In this document: positions 34,431 through 43,433 of the stretch, piece by piece | How the letters are laid out: each line of letters opens with the position of its first letter | Numbering within the stretch: the stretch's first letter is position 1 | Source: Mesorhizobium sp. AR07 | GTDB lineage: Bacteria; Pseudomonadota; Alphaproteobacteria; Rhizobiales; Rhizobiaceae | Length of the DNA: 64,000 nt | Direction of reading: 5' to 3' | Assembly (NCBI RefSeq): GCF_024746815.1 | Contig: NZ_CP080528.1 | Span: forward strand, 310,001-374,000 | Notes under the pieces: model-generated | What the model saw: the letters and a program-made list of their open reading frames with translations, nothing else | What the model was told of the DNA's origin: nothing | Database searches by the model: none | Made by a program: the position numbers and the translations under genes

Positions 34431-35086
34431 GTGACCATGAACCTGTACCCGAAGCAACGCACTGTCGCTATTCGGTCCCCGCCGATCTTTTTGCGGAGCC
34501 GGCTAACATAAACTTCCACGGTGTTGCTCTCAATCTCCGAACCCAAGGAAAAGAGTACGTCCTCGATCTTCGCCTTCGAAACTACCGTTCCGGTCCGGCG
34601 CAGAAGGCAGTCGAAAACTGTCCATTCGCGTGCAGTCAGGTAGACCGCCCGCCCGTCGCGCTCGCAGCGCCGCTCGGCCGAGTTTATTGACAGCGTCCCG
34701 ACACAATATGGCTCCGGGAACTTCCCATGACGACGCCCCACGGCATGAATGCGCGCGGAAAGTTCGCCGAGATCGAACGTCTTGACCAAATAGTCGTCGG
34801 CACCTGCGTTGAGCCCCTCGATGCGGTCCGAGACCTGATCGCGAGCTGTCACGATGATGACCGGTGTCGAATCAAGCCGCTTCCTCATCTCCCGCACGTA
34901 ATCGATGCCGTTGCCGTCTGGCAGGTGAAGGTCGAGCAGGACAAGCTCGTAGGAGACCAAACTTGCTTTATCCCGCGCTTCGGACAGGTCCTTGGCCCAG
35001 TCGACCGCGTGGCCATCAGCCATCGTATGTTCGCGTACAGCACTGCCAAGGTCCTCGTCGTCTTCAATGAGCAGTATTCGTATCAT
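34427..35086 (-). CDS. OmpR/PhoB-family response regulator
   Basis: A 219-residue regulator. The receiver domain (1-115) has acidic pocket DDED near the start, phospho-acceptor Asp in LVLLDLHLPDG (about residue 52) and Lys in YLVKTFD. The C-terminal winged helix (125-219) has VYLTAREWTVFDCLLRRTG and NTVEVYVSRLRKKIG. The gene precedes the kinase with a 4-nt overlap, so they are co-translated. A divergent gene for a small exported protein starts 159 nt upstream, and the region between is the likely autoregulated promoter. Confidence 0.92.
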   Translation of the reverse strand: MIRILLIEDDEDLGSAVREHTMADGHAVDWAKDLSEARDKASLVSYELVLLDLHLPDGNGIDYVREMRKRLDSTPVIIVTARDQVSDRIEGLNAGADDYLVKTFDLGELSARIHAVGRRHGKFPEPYCVGTLSINSAERRCERDGRAVYLTAREWTVFDCLLRRTGTVVSKAKIEDVLFSLGSEIESNTVEVYVSRLRKKIGGDRIATVRCFGYRFMVT

Positions 35087-35245
35087 GTGTGCCGGCTCCA
35101 GTTCGAGGGCAAGATCCTTGCCTTATTGACAGAACCTGACGCTACGCTGAACCCCCGTGGCGCAAATGTCCGGAGGCTTTCAGGCTGCTGTCAGCTATGG
35201 GTGTCAGAAGGGGCGTCATTGCAACAATCGATTAAAAGGCCAGTT

Positions 35246-35560
35246 ATGAACGCCATTCTTTTCTCGGCACTTTTTATTCATGTGACCACCGTCGGCTCTG
35301 CACTGGCCGGCGGGAAATCCGACCTGGGAATCGCCGAATGGCAACCGCGCCAAGCCGTACTGATTAAGCTTGAAGCGGACCGAAGGCAGCTCCGTTCGAT
35401 TAAAACGGACGACGGCTGGTCGGATGCCGTCGAGTCGAAGGGGCTCGAGGTCGAAACGCACTTCGACCTCAAAACTTGGCCCGTGTGGGTGGTGCCGGCG
35501 AAGGAGCTAAGGATAAACCGATGCGCCACCACCAGAGTCTGGAACCCCTGTCCACTGTAG
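35246..35560 (+). CDS. small exported protein of unknown function, divergent from the two-component system
   Basis: A 104-residue protein from ATG 35246 with a likely signal peptide (MNAILFSALFIHVTTVGSAL, cleaved near ALA) and a short mature part (GIAEWQPRQAVLIKLEADRR with DLKTWPVWVVPAKE). Small periplasmic proteins divergent from OmpR-type systems are often regulon members or accessory sensors. Not recognised as a named family. The frame extends upstream to 34727, but that part is the shadow of the regulator gene. Confidence 0.5.
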   Translation: MNAILFSALFIHVTTVGSALAGGKSDLGIAEWQPRQAVLIKLEADRRQLRSIKTDDGWSDAVESKGLEVETHFDLKTWPVWVVPAKELRINRCATTRVWNPCPL

Positions 35561-36336
35561 CCTCGAGGCAAGCCTTGTGGCGTTATCCTTCGTCGACGAA
35601 GTATGATCGGCATGAGCCGGATGGCCATGCCGCCGCGGCCCTCATCATGGAAATGTCGCCTTATTCATTCGCCCGCGATGCGAAGGATGCACTGTCATAT
35701 CCTGAGTGCATGATCTTCAAGCGTGAAGCGCGCTATCTGGGCCAAAACCCGTAGGGGAGCATCGAAGGTGATCCCTTGCTGACCTAGACGGCACTCACCG
35801 GCTGTCTACACGAGTGAGGCCTTTCGAGCATCCAAAAGGGTCAAGGAGGGACGTGACGGCTTGCTGATCTCATGCCGCCTCAGCTCGCGCTTTATATCGG
35901 CGGTGCCCTCGGAAGCGTCAGTCACAGCGAGAACCTCGTTCGCGCCAATGACCACTCAGATGTATGCGCGCCCAAGCGCGCGTCGCTTGATAGGAAACTG
36001 TCTCCGGAATGCGACCAAAGCAAACGTCCAAAATCCGCTACTGCATCGGAAGGTGCGTTGTTCCGGTCAGCCTACTCTTCGGTCCCATCGCGTTAGCGCT
36101 GGGCTTGCTGCTGCTAACTGCCTCGGAAAGGGACAATGAATGCTCGCCCGGTGCTTCACTATCATCTTCATCGCCGCGTGTCCGCGTTCGCAATCATGCT
36201 TTCCGCGTCGGTTGCGACTTCTCAGCAGAAAAAGCTCTTGCCGGAGCCATTCTCGGTCCAGGTCGATGAGAGTCAATGCCGTTTCCGCCGCACGACACGG
36301 CAAAACAATGTCTTCAGAGAGCGGAGGTGAGCGTTG
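35561..36336. other. 776-bp region without confident gene
   Basis: Only short overlapping frames are present, none with a recognisable domain. A weak frame (36140-36337) ends exactly at the macA start and could act as a leader, but its composition is poor. The macA promoter should be here. Confidence 0.35.
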
Positions 36337-37491
36337 ATGAAGGGTAAAAGAAGGGTGCTTGTCTGGTGCCTAGGGATCGCCGCGGTGGTGTTTGCCATTG
36401 CATCCGCGACCGAAGGTTTCGAACACGAGACGCGCGATCCTGTCGTCACGCAGCGCGTGATACTCGGTTCGGTCGAGGAGACCGTTATTGCGAACGGCGT
36501 TTTGGAGCCTGCCCGTTCGGTTAGAGTTGGTGCCCAGGTATCGGGCCAACTGAAGACATTGCATGTAAAGCTCGGTCAAACGGTTAAGTCTGGTGACTTG
36601 ATCGCCGAAATTGACCCTACGAAAGAGCAGCACAAACTACTCACTGCCCAAGCCAACCTCGCCAGTGCCAACGCGGATCGCAAGGAAGCAGGAATACGAC
36701 TGAAAGAGGCCGAGATGGATTTCCGGAGAAAGAAGACACTGAGCCGGAACAAGGCAGCATCGGCCGCCGACCTGGAGAAAGCGCAAGCGACGTTTTTTGC
36801 GCAGGAGGCGAAAGTCGAGCAATTTGAAGCGCGGATCGAGGAGAAGACGCTCGCGGTTGAGGAGGCCCGCGCAATCCTCGACCATACGAAGCTCAGCGCG
36901 CCCATGGACGGCGTCGTTGTTGCTGTGCTGGTTAAAGAAGGTCAAACGTTGAACTCAAGCCAGGCCGTGCCGGGGATCGTGGTTCTTGCACAACTCGACG
37001 TCATGCGGGTGAAGGTGCAGATTTCGGAAATCGACATTGCCCGTGTAAAGCCAGGTCAGAACCTCCGCTTCACGCTCCTGGGGGACACTCGAGTCCCTAT
37101 TTCAGGCGTACTGGAAGAGATAGAGCCCGCGCCTCCGTCGATTGCTGATGATCTCAGTGCGGAAACCCAGGCGTCAACAGTCTACTACAACGGCCTCTTT
37201 TCCACATCGAACCCGGAAGGGCGGCTTCGGCCAAAGATGAACGTCTTGGTTAAGGTTGTTTCCGGCCAGGCCGAGAACGTACCGCTCGTAGCATGGTCAG
37301 CTCTGACGGAGCCAGATGCACAAGGTCGCTACCGCGTGCAGATTCGCACGCCAAGCGGCGAACTCACGGAGCGCCTGGTGACAATAGGCTTGACCGACAC
37401 GCTCAAGGCGCAGGTACTCGATGGCCTCTCTGTCGGTGATGAAGTTGTCATCCCTGCCGCTGGAAAGGGAACCAATGTTGGGCCGCGGTGA
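36337..37491 (+). CDS. macA: MacA-like periplasmic adaptor (RND/HlyD family)
   Basis: A 384-residue membrane-fusion protein with one N-terminal membrane anchor (VLVWCLGIAAVVFAIASA). A lipoyl half (ARSVRVGAQVSGQLKTLHVK), a long coiled-coil hairpin (about residues 95-190, rich in Ala, Lys and Glu), the second lipoyl half (DGVVVAVLVKEGQTL), a beta-barrel and a membrane-proximal domain follow. ATG 36337 is preferred over TTG 36334. The gene is followed after 4 nt by macB. It links the ABC pump to an outer-membrane channel of NodT/TolC type, whose gene downstream is broken. Confidence 0.9.
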   Translation: MKGKRRVLVWCLGIAAVVFAIASATEGFEHETRDPVVTQRVILGSVEETVIANGVLEPARSVRVGAQVSGQLKTLHVKLGQTVKSGDLIAEIDPTKEQHKLLTAQANLASANADRKEAGIRLKEAEMDFRRKKTLSRNKAASAADLEKAQATFFAQEAKVEQFEARIEEKTLAVEEARAILDHTKLSAPMDGVVVAVLVKEGQTLNSSQAVPGIVVLAQLDVMRVKVQISEIDIARVKPGQNLRFTLLGDTRVPISGVLEEIEPAPPSIADDLSAETQASTVYYNGLFSTSNPEGRLRPKMNVLVKVVSGQAENVPLVAWSALTEPDAQGRYRVQIRTPSGELTERLVTIGLTDTLKAQVLDGLSVGDEVVIPAAGKGTNVGPR

Positions 37492-37495
37492 TGAA

Positions 37496-39442
37496 ATGAA
37501 TGCACTCCTTGAAATCGAGAACGTTTCGCGGGTTTTCCACGCCGGAGACGAGACGATTATGGCGCTGGCCGGCGTCAGCCTTTCCATCGCGGGTGGCGAA
37601 CTGGTGGCGATCGTTGGCGCAAGCGGTTCGGGCAAAACGACGCTAATGAACATCCTGGGTTGCTTGGACCAGCCGAGTTCTGGTGACTATCGCGTCGGCG
37701 GCCGCAGCGTTGCCGGCCTGACCGCGGACAATCTTGCGGCGTTGAGACGGGAACATTTCGGCTTCATCTTCCAACATTATCAGCTTCTCGGAACGCTGAG
37801 CGCGGCCGACAACGTGGCGATGCCCGCCGTCTATGCCGGCCTCGACGCCGGCTCACGCCGGGAAAGGTCGACATCTCTACTGCGCAGGCTAGGTCTCGGT
37901 GATCGTCTCGACCACCGTCCAAACCAGCTGTCCGGCGGCCAGCAACAGAGGGTTTCGATTGCCCGCGCGTTGATGAATGGCGGTCGCATCATCCTCGCGG
38001 ACGAGCCGACAGGGGCGCTAGATAGGAAGAGCGGCGAAACCGTTCTCGATACCTTGAAGGCACTTCATGCCGACGGTCATACCATCATCATCGTGACTCA
38101 CGACATGGAGATCGCAAGTCACGCTGACCGCATCATCGAAATCCGAGAAGGGGTCATCCTTTCCGACCGCCGGACGCGGGACCGGAAGACTGATGGGCCG
38201 CCGGCGTTACACGACAGCAGGCCCGTCGGTTCGCTCTCGGCGTTCAGGCGCCGCCTGGTAGAAGCCTTTCCGATGGCGATACGATCGATGGCAACCGATC
38301 GCGTGCGTACCTTCCTCACAATGCTCAGCATCATTATCGGCATTGCGGCAGTTGTGACGGCCGTCGGTTTCGGCGAGGGCGCCCGTCAGGAACTTCTGCG
38401 CCAGTTGGGAGGATTTGGAGCCAGCACTCTCGAGATCTCTCCCGGGCGCCATTTTGGTGACAAGGGTGCTTCGAGCATCAAGGCCCTGGTCGTCTCGGAT
38501 GCCGATGCGCTCGCCGACCAGTCTTACGTCGACAGCGTGACCCCGGAAGTCCGGACATCCGCACAAATTCGTTTTGGGCACACTTCCGTCGCGGCGACAG
38601 TCACCGGCGTCGGCCAGGATTATCTTAAGGTCAACGCTCTCAAGTTGCTGAAGGGCTCATTCTTTTCCGCCGAGGCCATCACTGAGCGCAGCCAGGAAGC
38701 AGTGATCAATGACAGGATGGCCGCAACTCTCTTCCCCAACGACGAATCGCCGCTCGGAAACATCCTCCTGATCGGGCGTGTTCCCGTCGTCATTATTGGC
38801 GTCTTTGCGCCCCCACCGGCGCTACGGTTTGACAGCTCGCCGAAGGTCTTACTTCCTTATACGGCCGTGAAGGGCAGACTTGAGGGTGCCGGTCCAAGTC
38901 TTCATGCCCTGACGGTGCGGGTCGCCGATTCTGTCGACACGACTGTCGCGGAGCGCGCCGTCGTCGGCCTGATGACTCGTCGGCACGGCACGAAGGACTT
39001 CACTGTTTTCAACCAAGATCAGTGGCGTAAGTCGGTTGAGCACACATCTCAGACGATGTGGCAACTGACCTCCTCCCTGGCTGCGATCTCGCTGGTTGTC
39101 GGAGGCATTGGTGTCATGAACATGATGCTGATCACCGTCACTGAACGGACCCGCGAGATCGGCTTGCGCATGGCTGTTGGAGCGCGCCGGATCGACATCA
39201 TGCTTCAGTTCCTGATTGAGGCCGTCACAATGTGCATCGCCGGTTCAATTCTCGGCGTGGCACTCGCGCTCGGCATCGCAACCGTATTGGGCGAGCCGGG
39301 CAGCGAGTTTCCGATAATCATCTCGGTCAAAGCTATTGTCGCTGCCTGCGCAGTAGCGCTCTGGATCGGCCTGACCTTTGGCTTCCTTCCCGCCCGTAAC
39401 GCATCCCGCCTGAATCCCGTAGATGCGCTGTCAAGAGACTGA
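37496..39442 (+). CDS. macB: MacB-like macrolide/peptide export ABC transporter
   Basis: A 648-residue fused ABC transporter. The ATPase domain (1-235) has Walker A GASGSGKTTL, signature LSGGQQQRVS and Walker B RIILADEPTGALD. A membrane segment near residue 280 follows, then a large periplasmic MacB domain (300-510) and three C-terminal FtsX-type helices ending VDALSRD. ATG 37496 (MNALLEIENVSRVF) starts 4 nt after macA; the open frame begins earlier inside macA. MacB uses ATP to drive substrates from the periplasm through MacA and a TolC-like channel. It looks intact. Confidence 0.92.
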   Translation: MNALLEIENVSRVFHAGDETIMALAGVSLSIAGGELVAIVGASGSGKTTLMNILGCLDQPSSGDYRVGGRSVAGLTADNLAALRREHFGFIFQHYQLLGTLSAADNVAMPAVYAGLDAGSRRERSTSLLRRLGLGDRLDHRPNQLSGGQQQRVSIARALMNGGRIILADEPTGALDRKSGETVLDTLKALHADGHTIIIVTHDMEIASHADRIIEIREGVILSDRRTRDRKTDGPPALHDSRPVGSLSAFRRRLVEAFPMAIRSMATDRVRTFLTMLSIIIGIAAVVTAVGFGEGARQELLRQLGGFGASTLEISPGRHFGDKGASSIKALVVSDADALADQSYVDSVTPEVRTSAQIRFGHTSVAATVTGVGQDYLKVNALKLLKGSFFSAEAITERSQEAVINDRMAATLFPNDESPLGNILLIGRVPVVIIGVFAPPPALRFDSSPKVLLPYTAVKGRLEGAGPSLHALTVRVADSVDTTVAERAVVGLMTRRHGTKDFTVFNQDQWRKSVEHTSQTMWQLTSSLAAISLVVGGIGVMNMMLITVTERTREIGLRMAVGARRIDIMLQFLIEAVTMCIAGSILGVALALGIATVLGEPGSEFPIIISVKAIVAACAVALWIGLTFGFLPARNASRLNPVDALSRD

Positions 39443-40000
39443 AAAATGACGCTCATCAGACGGATCTTACCTTGTTCCTTTGTCTTGCTCGCGGGTTGCA
39501 CCAGCCTGTCGAGCACATATCCTGGCCCCGCGGGGGCCCTGCTGGCCAACCGGCGCGGCAGCAAGTGCTATCCACGCCACGGCAGACACTGCTGGCTGAC
39601 GTTCGAGCTGATCGGCGAGGTCATCAACGAAAACGACGATGTCCTCCTCGTGGCTGCTTGCGCTAATCACGCCTCTTATTAGCGCTCTGCATCCACTTGG
39701 TCTTCGGCTTTCCCGACCGTAACGCCTTGTGCCAGCCCTCAAGAGATTGAAAATGAAGCTCATCAGACTGATCGTACCCGGTTGCCTTGTCCTGCTCGCC
39801 GGTTGCAGCCTGTCGAGTACATATCTTCGCCCCGAACTTCCAGCCGGGCCCCACTGGTCGACCGCTGCGGTAGGGAGCGCTGTGCAGGCCAGCACAGACC
39901 GCTGGTGGCTGGCGTTCGGGAACGCCAATCTCGACAAGCTTGTCGGCGAGGTCATCGGCCGAAATAATGACGTCCTCATTGCGGCTGCTAACGCCTATCC
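39410..40000 (+). repeat. about 307-bp tandem duplication at the macB/nodT junction
   Basis: The end of macB plus the start of the lipoprotein gene (TCAAGAGACTGAAAA then ATGACGCTCATCAGACGGAT) recurs about 307 bp later (TCAAGAGATTGAAA then ATGAAGCTCATCAGACTGAT). The region before the second copy (CTTCGGCTTTCCCGACCGTA) resembles the macB end (CTTCCTTCCCGCCCGTAACG). The copies are clearly diverged. Confidence 0.7.
39446..39682 (+). pseudogene. duplicated, diverged 5' end of the NodT-type lipoprotein gene
   Basis: The frame starts 3 nt after macB with MTLIRRILPCSFVLLAGC, a lipoprotein signal like that of the gene 307 bp downstream (MKLIRLIVPGCLVLLAGC). Later words match too (LIGEVINENDDVLLVAACAN against LVGEVIGRNNDVLIAAANAY), though the middle is shifted. 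It stops after 78 codons and lacks everything else. It is an old tandem duplication product and probably not functional. Confidence 0.7.
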
Positions 40001-40208
40001 CGCCCGACTTCAGGCAAATACAGCTGCGCAAGCCTTGCTCCCCCAGGTGAACGGCCAGGTCGGCGGGAGCGACACATCCATCAGTCTGTCTTATGAGATT
40101 GATCTGTGGGGCAAGCTAGCGGCAAAGAGGGACAAGGCGGATTTTGAGGCTTATGCGACAGCGGAAGATTACGAAAACGCGCGCCTCCTCGCTAGGCTGA
40201 ATCGACAT

Positions 40209-40963
40209 TCATCGCATCCACAACATTGCGCAGGCGAGTTGGATGAAGCTGAGGAAATGGATGGCGCGTCTGTCGTAGCGTGTGGCTATGTGTCTGAAGT
40301 GCTTGAGTTTGTTGAAGCATCGTTCGATGAGGTTGCGCGCTTTGTATGCTTCGAAGTCGTAGGGGATCAGCGTTCTGCGGGTTGGATTGCAGGGGATGAC
40401 AGCCTCGGCTCCCATTTCGGCGACGATGGAGCGCAAGGCGTTGCTGTCGTAAGCCTTGTCGGCGAGGACACGTTTGGCCACGAGCCCTTCGAGCAAGGCG
40501 GGCGCCTGGGTAACATCGCCGCGCTGGCCAGGCGTCAGGATCAGCCGCAGCGGACGCCCTCGACCATCCACCGCCATATGGATCTTGGTCGTCAATCCTC
40601 CTCGGGAGCGCCCCAAAGCCTGGTTCTGGTCCCCCCTTTTCCGGTCGCTGCCTGCTGATGAGCACGAACCAGAGTACTGTCGAGCATCACGTAATCGTTG
40701 TCCGGATCATCGATCAGATCGGCGAACACGCGATCCCAAACTCCGGCTTTCGACCAGCGGCTGAAGCGCTGATGCAGCGTCTTCCACTTGCCATAGCGTT
40801 CAGGAAGGTCGTGCCAATGCGCTCCTGAGCGCAGAACCCACAAGACGCCGTTCACAAACAGCCGATTGTCCTGACCGCTGCGGCCGGGATCACCAGCCTT
40901 GCCAGGCAACAGACTTTCGATACGCTGCCATTGCTCGCCGCTCAGCTCATATCGCCGTGCCAT
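40209..40963 (-). CDS. IS5-family (IS427 group) transposase in two overlapping frames
   Basis: OrfA (40592-40963) reads MARRYELSGEQWQRIESLLP, VLWVLRSGAHWHDLPERYGK and DYVMLDSTLVRAHQQAATGK with the first catalytic Asp. OrfB (40209-40616) overlaps by 25 nt and continues GRSRGGLTTKIHMAVDGRGR, VLADKAYDSNALR (second Asp) and RNLIERCFNKLKHFRHIATR (Glu). In the IS427 group a ribosomal frameshift joins the two frames, so this two-frame layout is normal and not a lesion. Lengths fit the group. Confidence 0.85.
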
Positions 40964-41378
40964 CCATCGTTCTCCAGATCGAATCTGGAAACCTATGAAT
41001 CACGCATCAACCCAAATTTGAATCTGGAGGGTTCTGTGAGGTCCGTGGCACAGGCGGGGCACGCGGGCTCGACGTCGGGCCTCATTGCAAGCCGGATTGA
41101 GCGAAGCCGCGGGCTGGTCTGGCGCTATGGGGATTGTAGCCTGGAGGGGCGGTCGGGATTGTCTTCGTCGGGTGAATGAAGGGCAACCGCGATGCGACCC
41201 CAAGGGATGGTGGCATGGTGGAAGGTCGAATGTTGATGGCGGTCACCGCGGATTGGGTCGGCACGCCTTCTGTCGCGGGCACGAGTGCTCGCGGTCTTGT
41301 GCGGAAAGTCAAAGGTCGGCATGCCGGCGCGGATGGCGACGGATACCAAAGCTGGTGATGTGGACCTGCCGCGTACGA

Positions 41379-42560
41379 TCATGAGGTGTCGTCCCACAAG
41401 GGACCTGGCGGCGCTTGTCCGCAGCGCCAGATGGCCAGCGTGATCATCGATCCTCCACAGCATGGGCAGCGATGCGCAGATGCGAGGGGCGCGGCCGTGC
41501 TTTCGACGTGCGGTTCGATATTGTCCTGCTGCGGGTTGGCCAGCAGCCTGCGACACAGGTCGAGCTTTGCGGCGCGATGGCCGTTGGCGAGGAATCCGTA
41601 ATGGCGGATGCGGTGGAAGCCGTCCGGCAAGGTGTGCAGCAGGAAGCGCCTGATGAACTCGTGCACATCCAGCGTCATGAGCTTTGCCTTGCCGCCATGC
41701 CGATAATCCCTCCAGCGGAACGCGACCTTGCCGTTGGCCGTGCTGACCAGACGGGAATTGGCGATGGCGACGCGATGGGTATAGCGGCCGAGATAAGCCA
41801 GCACCTGCTCTGGCCCGCCGAACGGCGGCTTGGCGTAGACAACCCAGTCGAGGCGGCGGACTTCGCCAACCTGGCGTTTGAACACGGCGGGCTCCGCCAG
41901 GTCGGCGAGATTGCCGAAGAAGCTCAACTTGCCCGCTTCGTACGCTGTCCGCAGTTCCTCCAGAAAGAGCCGGCGGAACAGGCGCGACAGCACCCGCACC
42001 GGCAGGAAGAAGCCGGGCCTGCAAGAGATCCAGCGCGTTCCATCGGGCGACAGCCCACCACCCGGCACGATGCAATGGATGTGGGGATGATAATGGAGGT
42101 TCTGACCCCAACTGTGCAGGACGCCGACAAGGCCGATCTCGGCTCCCAGATGTTTGGAATCGGCGGCGATGGTGCGTAGCGTCTCGGCGACCGCCTTGAA
42201 CAGGATCGTGTAGACCGCCGCCTTGTTCTGGAGGGCGATCGCCGCGATTTGCGCGGGCAGCGTGAAGACGACGTGGAAATAGGGAACCGGCAGGAGTTCG
42301 CCCTGCCGCGCGGCAAGCCATTCCCGGCAGGCCTGTCCCTGGCACTTCGGGCAATGCCGATTGCGGCAGGAATTGTAGGCGACGCGGATCGCCCCGCAGG
42401 ACCGGCAGCCCTCGACATGGCCGCCCAGTTCGGCGGTCCGGCATAGCTCGATCGCGCTCATCACGCGCCGCTCGACGCGCCCGAGATGGCCGTCATGGGC
42501 CTGCCGATACGCCTCGCCGTGGCGGCGGAAGATGTCCGCCACCTCCAGTCTCGCCGACAT
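41379..42560 (-). CDS. IS91-family transposase (HUH/Y1 type)
   Basis: A 393-residue protein. The N-terminal zinc-binding domain has CRSCGAIRVAYNSCRNRHCP and CQGQACREWL; the HUH motif is HYHPHIHCIVPGGG (two catalytic His). The tyrosine region is LAYLGRYTHRVAIANSRL, and the C-terminal zinc pair is HRCPCCGGSM. Rolling-circle transposases of this type act on single-stranded ends without inverted repeats or target duplication. It lies 12 nt after the integrase gene, with which it forms a known pair in some IS91 elements. It looks intact. Confidence 0.9.
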   Translation of the reverse strand: MSARLEVADIFRRHGEAYRQAHDGHLGRVERRVMSAIELCRTAELGGHVEGCRSCGAIRVAYNSCRNRHCPKCQGQACREWLAARQGELLPVPYFHVVFTLPAQIAAIALQNKAAVYTILFKAVAETLRTIAADSKHLGAEIGLVGVLHSWGQNLHYHPHIHCIVPGGGLSPDGTRWISCRPGFFLPVRVLSRLFRRLFLEELRTAYEAGKLSFFGNLADLAEPAVFKRQVGEVRRLDWVVYAKPPFGGPEQVLAYLGRYTHRVAIANSRLVSTANGKVAFRWRDYRHGGKAKLMTLDVHEFIRRFLLHTLPDGFHRIRHYGFLANGHRAAKLDLCRRLLANPQQDNIEPHVESTAAPLASAHRCPCCGGSMITLAIWRCGQAPPGPLWDDTS

Positions 42561-42572
42561 TGGCGGAACCGG

Positions 42573-43433
42573 TCAGCCCGGCGGCACAACCTCAATGGTC
42601 AGCCGATCGAGCGGGCTTTCCGTCCGCCGAATGAGACCGTTCGAGACCTTCGTGTAGCGCGCCGTGCTCGACAGGTTGTTGTGGCCGAGCAGCACCTGAA
42701 TGATGCGGATGTCCGTACCGTTCTCCAGCAAATGCGTGGCGAAGCTGTGCCTGAGCGTATGCACCGTCACGCGCTTGTCGATGCCGGCAGCCGCACGCGC
42801 CGAGCGGCACGCCGAATAGAGAACCTGCACATCGATGGGGCGATCGACGCCGCGCCCGGGAAACAGCCAGCCCTGCGGCTTCGCCAGCCGCCAGTAGACC
42901 CGCAGGATGCGCACAAGCTGCACCGACAGCATCACGGTGCGGTCCTTGCCGCCCTTGCCGTGATGGACGAGGATCACGCCGCGTTCGCTGTCGATGTCGC
43001 CGACCTTCAGCCCGACGGTCTCCGAGGCGCGAAGTCCCGCGGCGTAGGCCGTAGTTAATGCCGTTCGGGTCTTCAGGCTCGGCACCGCCTCCAGGAACCG
43101 GACGACCTCGTCGGCGCTCAGCACCACCGGCAGCGTGCGCGGCGAGCGGGCGTAGACGATCCGCTCCGGGATCTCGGCATGGCCCAGCGTCACGCCGTAG
43201 AAAAACCGCAGCGCACACACCGTCTGGTTCAGCGCCGGCCACGAGACTCCCGCCGAAACCAGATGGACCTGGAAGGCGCGGACGTCCTCCAGGCCGAGCC
43301 GGTCCGGCGAGCGGTCGAAATAGCGCGAAAACTTCGCCACCGCGTGCACGTAGGATCGTTGCGTGGCCGGCGACAGATTGCGGATCGTCATGTCCTCGAT
43401 CATGCGTCGGCGAAGAGGGCTCAACTCGGCCAT
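42573..43433 (-). CDS. tyrosine recombinase accompanying the IS91-type transposase
   Basis: A 286-residue integrase with a SAM-like N-terminal domain (MTIRNLSPATQRSYVHAVAK) and a complete catalytic domain: Arg in AGLRASETVGLKVGD, HTLRHSFATHLLENG (His, Arg) and LLGHNNLSSTARY (His, then the Tyr nucleophile). IS91-type elements of alphaproteobacteria frequently carry such an integrase upstream of the transposase. Intact. The two genes are co-directional and probably co-transcribed. Confidence 0.9.
   Translation of the reverse strand: MAELSPLRRRMIEDMTIRNLSPATQRSYVHAVAKFSRYFDRSPDRLGLEDVRAFQVHLVSAGVSWPALNQTVCALRFFYGVTLGHAEIPERIVYARSPRTLPVVLSADEVVRFLEAVPSLKTRTALTTAYAAGLRASETVGLKVGDIDSERGVILVHHGKGGKDRTVMLSVQLVRILRVYWRLAKPQGWLFPGRGVDRPIDVQVLYSACRSARAAAGIDKRVTVHTLRHSFATHLLENGTDIRIIQVLLGHNNLSSTARYTKVSNGLIRRTESPLDRLTIEVVPPG

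Noticed and set aside
36140..36337. Short frame ending at the macA start
   Set aside because: Composition is unlike a protein and no signal or domain is visible; overlap with the macA start is probably accidental.
40592..40616. Apparent frameshift in the IS5 transposase
   Set aside because: Two overlapping frames joined by programmed frameshifting are normal for the IS427 group, so it was not called a lesion.
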